From positions 3,180,001 through 3,244,000 of the forward strand of contig OX439038.1 of assembly GCA_949317995.1 (NCBI GenBank): a DNA stretch of 64,000 nt, read 5' to 3'. Each line of letters opens with the position of its first letter. The stretch's first letter is position 1. Shown piece by piece: positions 21,720-30,763 of this stretch. A program made the position numbers and the translations under genes. The DNA is from Acholoe squamosa (lineage: Eukaryota; Annelida; Polychaeta; Phyllodocida; Polynoidae). The notes under the pieces are model-generated. The model saw nothing but the letters and a program-made list of their open reading frames with translations, was not told the origin of the DNA and made no database searches.

Positions 21720-24190
21720 ACGAATGGTAATAACCAAACAATGGGACATTTACCCACAAATTAGACATTGTCCCTCCAACTGGTCCACTAAGCCTTTCCT
21801 TGAAACTAGTTGAACCAAAGGATGTTGGGGAGGGGGTGGGGGTGGGGGCAACACAATAAGTCTGCCACTTAGTGACAGGAAAGAAGCAGGTCAATCTGTC
21901 AGATTTCCTGTGGTACCAATTAGGTTAACTGGAGGGTGTTGTTCCTATAGTAAAAGGAAGAGCTGGCTAAAAATGCCCTTGTTTCCAGTCCTTTCTTTTC
22001 ATGTAGCTATGACTTGTCCCTTTTGTTGCTCGCAAGTGGTCATTCAAGTACAGTGCTATAAAAGGGGGATTTGAGTAGGTACCTAGTTAGGAGAAGTCAG
22101 TCAGTATAATATACTATAGAGTGTGTGACATGAGTAGGTACCTGATAGTGCAGCTATCTCTGTTTTAAACAAGGCATGTGACTTTTCAGACTAATGTGGT
22201 GAGTGCAAGTTGAATGGTGAAGCAGAGCGTAATTTTTGTTGAAATGAGGGTACCTACTGACACCTCTTTTTACTATAGGAGCAACACGCGCCAGCACCTT
22301 CTAATTCTGCCATGGTGATCACACCTGCTGCCTTAGGGTAGGTGGGAGTTGAGAGAGGGGGAATTATTCACCAGTCTTTTGTTCATGTAAGGCCACTTTG
22401 TAGCAGGCTGCTGCTCTGAGGCATGATGGCCCTCGGATATGGTTAATTGCCACTCACCAAATCTGCTGATGGTGCTTCGTAATAACAGTGTTAATGCTCT
22501 TGGAGGTTTTTATAATTTGACTCAAAATCAATTATGTTTCTTTTCCCTATTTCTTCATGTCATGTGAACATTGGTTAAATCATTTTGCTTTTTTTTGTTT
22601 GTGGTGCCAACAATCCAAAATACAGTTATCGAGAGTTACCCCCTTATATTACATTGATGGATCCTTCAAGCCACTTAAAGACATAGTGGTATAATGCACT
22701 GTCAGCTTGTCATTTTGTAAAGCTACTTATGTGTGCTCCTCTGTGCATTTTGGCTCAATTCACTGAACGTCTTAAGCCCTCTCTGAGCATCTTTCACTGC
22801 CTCCAAGTCTGTTATAAATGCCCTGTGTATTTCTACTGCCTTTCTGAATAGATAGGATTTTTGGCAATCTACTGAGACCCTTCACTGCGACTAGAAAAAA
22901 ATAAAACTGTCATCTTCTTAAAGTTTACTAATTTACCAATTTCATTTCAGCTGATCCAGTTAGATGGTACCAGAATACAAAAGGCATTATCAGTTTAACC
23001 TGCCACCATAAACTGTCAGATAAAGCCTGCTTCCTTGTCGTCCAGATTGTCCATGAGACACTTTACAAACCATCCTGATTGTTGGGCAGTGATAAACTAG
23101 GTTTTGATGTGAGTCCCCTGCATTTAAAAATATATAGTAGTGCTTTAATTGTTAGTTAGTAATTTTACTTACCTTTGGATGCAAAGCCTATAATGACGGG
23201 GGATCTAGAAGAAGAAAAAAGACGTATTTTAGAGTATGGTTATAAACAATGATGTGAGTCTTATTTTTACCATTTCATTTTGTACTATGTAAATACAAAT
23301 ACACTGTAGGACTTTATGCTTTCAGGTAACCTAATAGGTGGCATTAAATTGACGATATATAGTGAAACTGGTGGATCCCATATTCATCCTTCCAGCAAGG
23401 AAATGAGAAGACATTTATAATCTTTGTTTTCAAATTTTATTGTCATCGAGTATGTATACATGCAAATGTAAAGGGCCTTTCAAATATGGTGGAGAGTTAT
23501 TGAGCACCATCCCATTTTCTACCATTTGGCTGCATTTAGTAGCTGTAGTCAGGGTAATAGCCGACTGAAACGATGTGATTCCATCCAGTAAATGGGGCAT
23601 CCCTCTGGTGCGAAATACCTTTACTGGTTACAAGAAATAGGGACTGTTGGCTTAATTTGGGATCAGGTCTAACATTAAGACCCAAGACCCTCATAGAAAA
23701 AGTGATCAGAGACTCTTGCTGAGCTACCCTAAAAAAAAGTCTTTTTTGGGGGACTGATCTTATATACCCAGCAAATTGTCGTGAGTCCTTGTCAACCTGT
23801 GTGAAGTGGCTCACACATGTCGCAAGATGGAAGACGACGTCATTATAACACAAGATCACCAGGAATACCAATTTTTATGCCACGTGAGTCTAACACACAG
23901 TGGCGAAAGATGACTGAATGAGTTATCAGTCAAAAAGGAGTCACCATTGTTGACCAATCATGGCGACAGGTGACGACGATTGGCTGGGTATAAATTCTGT
24001 TCTGTAATGAGCTACATCAAAGGCTTTATGGGACGTGCTTATATTGCTAGGGTGGGGAGGTATATAGGTCAAATCAGATAACTGTACATTGCCATTCAAT
24101 ATACTGCTGATGTTGAACAATGATTCCCGGGTAGTGCAATGCCACTGGCTGTCAAATGGTCTTTTCAGCATCTAAATATTTCTGTTAGAA
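21720..24190. repeat. Old paralogous segment, copy 2 (pair of 4620-7170)
   Basis: Same block order as copy 1: AAGCCTTTCCTTGAA near 21793, CTCTGAGGCA near 22413, CTCTGTGCAT near 22738, ACTTACCTTTGG near 23167, CCATCCAGTAAATGG near 23583, ACATTAAGACCCAAGA near 23671. A minus-strand stretch at about 22730-22885 stays open where copy 1 is broken. It has a stop three codons inside the best upstream splice acceptor, so coding is not established. Confidence 0.55.
23173..23204 (-). other. Splice-like micro-exon, copy 2
   Basis: The minus strand shows a pyrimidine tract ending TTCTTCTTCTAG, a 32-nt body open in two frames, and CCAAAG/GTAAGTA as donor. The counterpart is at 6059-6081. Conservation of both splice motifs across otherwise very diverged copies hints at a former or present gene on this strand. 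Confidence 0.35.
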
Positions 24191-25769
24191 TAGTGTCTGG
24201 AATAACAGAGGAGAACTGTAAGTAGCATTACCACACTCGTGTGCATTGGAGCATATCCAGTGTACTATTGGTACTCCCACAAGGGGCACTTTTTGCAACA
24301 CCCTCACAGATATTCCCTTCAGATCCTATCACCTGGGGTTTCTATAGGATGTCATAGGTTATTATAATTATTTTTGCCAATGAGATAAGGTCTCTGGCAT
24401 TTTAGTATACTTGCTTTTGGGTAGAATTTAACCAAAACTGAGCTATAGAATATAGTAAGCAGAGAAATTCAGATTTCTTTAAATTGCCCAGAAACTTGTG
24501 CTTGAGGCCTCTTTCCTGCAATATCCATATGAAAATATATATCAATAGCTTATATAAAAATTGTTTATGTAAGTTGCTATTAATCCTTGTGGCTTTGCAA
24601 TTGTTTGTAGAAAATGTTTGCCCGCAGGTAACCAACTGGTGATATAGCTATAATTATATAGTCTTTACTTGTGACTTTTGATGCTATAAAATGGGCAGCC
24701 TTGGATGCCCATTTTCAGCAGAGGGAGGCCAAGGGCCAAGTGAGGGTTCTTGGGCACCCCCTCAGCAATAAACAACTCCCATGTACAGTACTTAATAGAG
24801 GGAAGTTATTTAGCCAAAATGAGAAACAAAATGATATAAAACAAGGAAATGTTCAACAATTACTTCACTGCTAAGGGGGTGGGGGGGCTATGTGTCACCT
24901 ACAAGGTTATACATGAGATATACTCCATGGGGTCAGAGGGGCCATCCATAAATTACATCACACCTTTTTTGGCCATTTTCAACAACCCCCACCCCCCCTG
25001 TCACACTTCATCACACATCACCAACATCCCCCCCAAATATTATCACACTGGGCCACATACCCCCCCCCCCTTCAGCCATGCTATTGCTCAGCTCAGCTTC
25101 CAAGAACAATATCTTATCTGAATCTTATTAGAATTTTACCTGAGTAACGAGGATGTGGGGGTAAAATAGAATTTTACAATCCTTGACACCCCCCACCCCC
25201 TATTACACTTGGTCACAATCAGAAAGTACCCCCCACCTCCTCCTGTGTGACGTTATTTATGGACGACAATATCATATATAGGAGCCAAGGACAATATATG
25301 CTAATACTTCCTGCAGGTGTCTTAGCAAAGTCATATATAGGCCCTAGGTATCAGAGTGACATAATAAATTGCCTTTGGTGGTGCACAGTGTAGCCCCCTT
25401 CATTTGGCTCTTGGAGTATTGTGCACTCAGCTGTGACCAGGCCCTTTACTGCAATGCACAGGTAGTTAGCAGGGTGGGAGCAGGGGGGGCATGGTGATCA
25501 AAAGTACAGGGCCGGCCCAGGCGGTATATTCCAACACTGCCTGGGAGTCAGAGGCTGCCCCAATACATGTGGGGGTCCATGTATGAGGATTTTCCTCCAA
25601 TACATGCCACATTCTCAGGGTCAATAATCTCTAATAATTTTGGTTCTAGTTGGAATAGAGACAAAATTCCAATGGTTTTATTATCCCTGTGATGTTGGGC
25701 ATCAGCACAAAGAGGTATCAAAATATTGTAATGCATCAGGAAATTCGGTGTGGTAAATCCTCCAAACAC
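24191..25769. other. No gene; C-rich tract at about 24980-25230
   Basis: Frames of 67-90 codons at 24671-25121 lie in low-complexity CCCCCAC sequence and are not credible genes. The CACACTTCATCACA and CCCCCACC words repeat irregularly. Confidence 0.4.
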
Positions 25770-26620
25770 GACTCAAAATTTGAACGTTCTCATGAACCTG
25801 TAGATTCTGATAGGGTTCACATGCCATACATATGTAGATTTCTTGAGTTATTCCTGGGAATGAAGTAATTGGATTCCCAGGGCATTCACAAGTCACGACA
25901 CAAGTTTACATCACAAGTTATACCTCAACACTAAACATGTTCTTATGAACAAGTGGATTCCTGTGAGGATCACGAGTCATGACATAAGTTGACATCTTGG
26001 GTTATTCCTGTGAATTGAATGTGTTAATTCTCGTAGCAATCACAAGTCCTGACACAGGATTAGATCACAAACAAGACATTCTTGTGGGGACCACATGTCA
26101 TGACACAAGTTCATATCTTGAGTTATCCCTGGGAACTAACTGGGTAGATTCTTGTGGCAATCACAAGTACTGCCACATGAATCAGATATGTTCCTTCTGA
26201 TCAAAACCCGAGAATCAAATGTTCTGATGACACGGTGGATACTCATGGAGAAAACATGAGTTAACATCTCTGGTTATGTTCAGGAATTGAAGAGTGCAAT
26301 CTCATGTGGATCACAAGTGATAACACAAGTTTGTATCTCGAGTTATACCCAGGAATAGAACATTCTTATGAATCAGTGGATTTTTGTGAGAAGTCAAAAC
26401 ATGTGTCTATAGCTTGTGTTATTCCCCGAAAAAGAATATCTTTAACTGGGACAAATCTTGGGTATGTGTCATGACATGAGAAAAACACAGGAGTTTCTTG
26501 AGAATAATGAACATGTTCTTTTCCTGTGGAAATCATGAGTCAAAATCTCATAAAGGGAATGTGTGCAATTCTCATTGGCATCTCAAGCCATGACATGAGA
26601 ATGTCTTGAGTATGTCTCAG
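25770..26620. repeat. Degenerate minisatellite of about 90 bp
   Basis: The pattern GATCACAAGT...TGACACAAGTT...ATATCTTGAGTTAT...GTGGATTC recurs about eight or nine times with heavy drift. Clear units start near 25890, 25970, 26040, 26090, 26160 and 26300. Related words on the opposite strand precede it (25740-25890). Confidence 0.6.
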
Positions 26621-27138
26621 GATTGTATTTGCAGAGATGCTACTGTAAGACAGGCATGCAGCAACAAAGAAAGTGCCTCTCATACACCATACACTTGTAT
26701 CAAACAATTTATTTTAGGAAACATCAGCCAATCAGAATGCAGCATTAGGGATAATGCACTCTGACTTTGCCCTGCTGTGTTAGAACAGAGAGAATGGCAT
26801 GAATGTACACACACAGAGCTCAATGCAAAAGTGTGTAAGAGGGGGATTCTGGAACATGTTTAGTTTACTTCAACTTTCTTCTCACACTTTCTTCTCACAC
26901 ATTTAATCATTAAGGGTATCGTAGTGTTATATTCACAGGCCTGCTGGTGACAGCCCTTCTGTATAAAATATACTTAAGAATTCTACTCAGAGTGACATAA
27001 AATGTGCTCTATACCACCTCCTATCCCCACATGTCAACCTAAAGAAAATAATGACAGACCTGGGCACTTCCAACAGCCACATACTGCCCCACGCCTACTT
27101 GTGTTAAAAAGAGCAATTTTTTTTCAGTATATTCATGG
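26621..27138. other. No gene seen
   Basis: Non-repetitive AT-rich spacer before the short CACAGAGAAAAG element. Confidence 0.4.
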
Positions 27139-27397
27139 CACACAGAGAAAAGAAGACTGATCGCTTTGACACATACTGCACAGGTCACGATTGTCTCCCA
27201 CATGACATGCGTGAAAGGCATGTTGAATGAGGTTGACACTCTCACATTTGGTTCGTCAACTCCACTTGACATGCGTAATGAAGACAGTTGTCATGATGAC
27301 ATATGTGCCATGTCCCAATGACATGTGTCTATGTGTCAAATCAAGTTGACATGGATATACATGTCATTTTGTCAGGAAGACATTTTTCAGTGCACAC
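27139..27397 (+). mobile_element. CACAGAGAAAAG element, internally deleted copy
   Basis: Contains only the left about 160 bp and right about 100 bp of the element seen in full at 12881-13852, joined at GAAGACA(G)TTGTCATG. This end-only structure is typical of non-autonomous deletion derivatives. It also defines the element ends. Confidence 0.65.
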
Positions 27398-27477
27398 ATA
27401 GCCCACTTTAAAAGTTTTATGTCTGGTGCACATATTCACTGGTACTCATATTCAGCTGTGAAATTCTTCCATGTAGT

Positions 27478-27853
27478 TAAGGGTTTGCGGCCTTACGGAC
27501 CTGGGGGGGTTCGGGTCTTACGGTTCGGAAAGAAAGAGTAAGACAGTATTCCAAGTGTATGCCAACGGTTAGTTTTATTTCTTAGTGTACACTCACGGCT
27601 GCCGGATGATGTCAAAGAGGCAGCTAATATTAAGGAATAATGGTTTACATGGTGTGGAGGCCAGAAGGGCCTCTGACGTAGCGGCTGAGCCCTGGGCTTT
27701 ATATACGGACCCAGGTGTTCGTCGTCAGATGTCCCCACAGACCCGGATCAGTGCTGCCACCTATCCGGAACCTGAGGAACTTCCGACGACTCGACTCACC
27801 CGCCATGTCAGACGGTACCCAACTCCTATGGTTTAATAACGTGTACCTCTACA
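27478..27853 (-). repeat. 3' LTR of element B
   Basis: About 376 bp, ending ACCTCTACA. The plus-strand left edge reads TTAAGGG where the other LTRs have TGTAAGGG, so the terminal bases are lost or altered. TATATAAAG is at 27697-27705 and AATAAA at 27574-27579 on the minus strand. Confidence 0.88.
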
Positions 27854-28795
27854 CCACTCCCCCAGACATTTAGGAGGGTGTTATAGTTATAATAATATTA
27901 CTAGGATAACATTTCTATATGTCTAAACCTTTAGTAATAGAGGTACAACCATAGATATAACATTAACACCAGATTAAGTATGAATCGAATGTCATATATA
28001 TATATTCGATAGTGAATGTAGTTACAAATAACAATTAGGATGTTGAAATATTATACGAATTACTTGAATAAGTGATAGTTGTGTGAAACGGAACTGTTAC
28101 TTAGATTACTATACCATATAATATCATATTATATCTACGGTATAATTAAAAAGACAAGTAATATGAATCGTATACATGTGATGATGACAGTTATGTGTAA
28201 CGGAACTGTCGATAATAAATAAATCACATAATAACATCCGTATGTGTGTTTGTAGTTATTAACACCACATTTGAATATATAGTCTTAAAGAAGACTGTTA
28301 TAGTAACTTCACTATATAATGACATGTCGTATATTATTAACATACGAATCCGTTAAGGATTCCGTGAGTAGTACGAATAGGACCATTTATACCATACACT
28401 TGAAAAGAAAAGAAAAAAAATCACGGTGTGGCAATTAATATAATAATAATATATTATCACCGTGTACCTAATAACCTTTATAGCACCAGATCAATATACT
28501 TATTATACAATTTGTCTCACAGGACAATAATGTGTGTTTTCTGGTGAAGTTTAACGGATCTTATAATATGAATACCAACAATAATCAGAGATCCGTATCA
28601 AGAAATATCTTTGTACCCGTATCATAATATGTATCTAGTGGATATGCACATACATATAATATTATAGAAAAATAGAAATATGACATTATATACAATATAC
28701 AGAAATTATAGATGCTGCTGGAGTATTCTGCTGTATCCTCTGGGTACTAGTAGGTAGGTGTGGTCAGCTAACCACGGGATGGACGTGCTAAAGTT
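27854..28795 (-). other. 3' UTR (distal part) of element B with PPT-like tract
   Basis: Closely parallels 29173-30114 of element A. Next to the LTR the minus strand reads TGGGGGAGTGG (27854-27864), a polypurine-tract-like plus-strand primer. The region is very AT-rich with no frame. It ends with AGTT (28792-28795), the left copy of the duplication made by element A. Confidence 0.8.
28792..28795. other. Target-site duplication of element A, left copy (AGTT)
   Basis: AGTT directly precedes the TGTAAGGG terminus of A. The same four bases follow A's other terminus at 41655-41658. The uninterrupted homologous site inside A (about 30110-30120, GCTAAAGTTTATAG) has AGTT once, confirming the insertion site. 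Confidence 0.9.
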
Positions 28796-29172
28796 TGTAA
28801 GGGTTTGTGGCCTTACGGACCTGGGGAGTTCGGGTCTTACGGTTCGGAAAGATAGAGTAAGACAGTATTCCAAGTGTATGCCAACGGTTAGGTTTATTAC
28901 TTAATGCACACTCACGGCTGCCGGATGATATCAAAGAGGCAGCTAATATTAAAAGACAGTGGTTTACATAGTGTGGAGGCCATAAGGGCCTCTGACGTAG
29001 CGGCTGAGCCCTGGGCTTTATATACGGACCCAGGTGTTCGTCGTCAGATGTCCCCACAGACCCGGATCGGTGCTGCCACCTATCCGGAACCTGAGGAACG
29101 TCCGACGACTCGACTCACCCGCCACGTCAGACGGTACCCAACTCCTATGGTTTAGTAAAGTGTACCTCTACA
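28796..29172 (-). repeat. 3' LTR of element A
   Basis: 377 bp, TGTAAGGG to ACCTCTACA on the plus strand. TATATAAAG at 29016-29024 and AATAAA at 28893-28898 on the minus strand. It shares private variants with the LTR at 41278-41654 (GTGGCC, TTATTACTTAATGCACAC, AAAGACAGTGG), which pairs these two LTRs. Confidence 0.95.
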
Positions 29173-30700
29173 CCACTCCCCCAGACATTTAGGAGGGTGT
29201 TATACATATAATATTACTAGGATAACATTTCTACATGTCTAAACCTTTAGTAATAGAGGTACAACCATAGGTATAACATTAACACCAAATAAATTGTGAA
29301 CCGGATGTCATATATATATATATATTCGATAGTGAAATGTAGTTACATATAACGATTAGGATGTTGAAATATTATAAGAATTACTTGAAGAAGAGACAGT
29401 TATGTGAAACGGAACTGTCTATTTAATTATTATACCACATAATATTCTATTATATTTCAGGTATAATTAATAAGACAAGTAATATGAATCGTATACATGT
29501 GATGATGACAGCTATGTGTAACGGAACTGTCGATAATAAAATATATCACATAATAACATCCGTATGTGTGTTTGTAGTATTGACACCACATTTGAATATG
29601 TAGTCTTAAAGAAGACTGTTATAGTAACATCACTATCTAATGACATGTAGTATATTAATATTATACGAATCCGTTAAAGATTCCGTGAGTAGTACGAATA
29701 GGGATATATATACCATACACTTAGAAAAAAGAAAAAATTCACGGTGTGGTAATGAATATGATGATGATATATTATCACCGTGTATCTAACAATCTTTATA
29801 GCACCAGATCAATATACTTATTATATAATTTTGTCTCGCAGGACAATAATATGTGTTTTCTGGTGAGATTTAACGGATCTTATACTATGAATACTAATAA
29901 TAATCAGAGATCCGTTTCAAGAAAATATCTATGTACCCGTATCATAATATGTATCTAGTGGATATGTACATACATGTAATGTTATAGAAAAATAGAAATA
30001 TGACATTATACACAATATACAGGAATTATAAATGCTGCTGAAGTCTTCTGCTGTATCCTCCGGGTACTAGTAGGTAGGTGTGGTCAGCTAACCACGGGAT
30101 GGACGTGCTAAAGTTTATAGTTTCCTTATGCAGAGTGAACACGGTAGTTGATTTGGGGCAGCTACCCACAATCCTCTAGTAGTGCTAAAGTTTGTAGTAT
30201 ATCCGAATGGTGTAGATTTGTAGAATAATAGTCCGGATGTGTCAACTATGTAGAGAACGTAATCCTTTTTAAGCTTAGTTGACATAAGTAAAATAATAGT
30301 CCGATATAGGTTGATCCGGAAGTAATAGTAGTATTGATATAAGTCCATTCGGGAGTACAGATGAGTTGTAGAGGTAAATCGTAAAGTCCATCCTAGTAAT
30401 TGGTTAGCACGGGTAACAGCAGGAGTCTGGAACTGGCATCCGGATACGTCTCACAGCAGCAAGTCTACTATCGGATTGTTCATGGATGAAGTTATAAATC
30501 CGAATAGGCTATTCAGGGTGCAATAAATGTTATACAACCTGAATTGTATAATAGACTGGTCAAAGGAACCCGGAACACATACCATAGGTGTTCATGCACT
30601 AGTGAATAAAACATTCGCAGACCTATAGGGTTCCGCAAAGACTATATCTGGTCATTTGGTGTTGAGAAAAAAATTATGGAAGAAATAACCCTAGCATGCT
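29173..30700 (-). other. 3' UTR of element A, about 1.5 kb, with PPT-like tract
   Basis: No frame of note. The minus strand next to the LTR reads TGGGGGAGTGG (29173-29183). Several small stem-loops are visible and recur in the parallel region of B: GACAGTT...AACTGTC near 29395 and a related one near 29507, AACGGATCT...AGATCCGTT near 29871-29918, AGTCTTAAAGAAGACT near 29603, and an ACGGTG...CACCGT pair near 29741-29780. This could be structured RNA used for packaging or strand transfer, or simply AT-rich drift. I cannot decide without folding. Confidence 0.6.
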
Positions 30701-30763
30701 TTAAACGGATTTCTTAGCATGCTTCTTCTTCAGAAGAGCTAAAGCGGACTCGGGAGTGCCGTC

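Noticed and set aside
25770-26620. CRISPR array
   Set aside because: The repeated words are degenerate, unequal in spacing and in a eukaryotic context; no cas genes are present.
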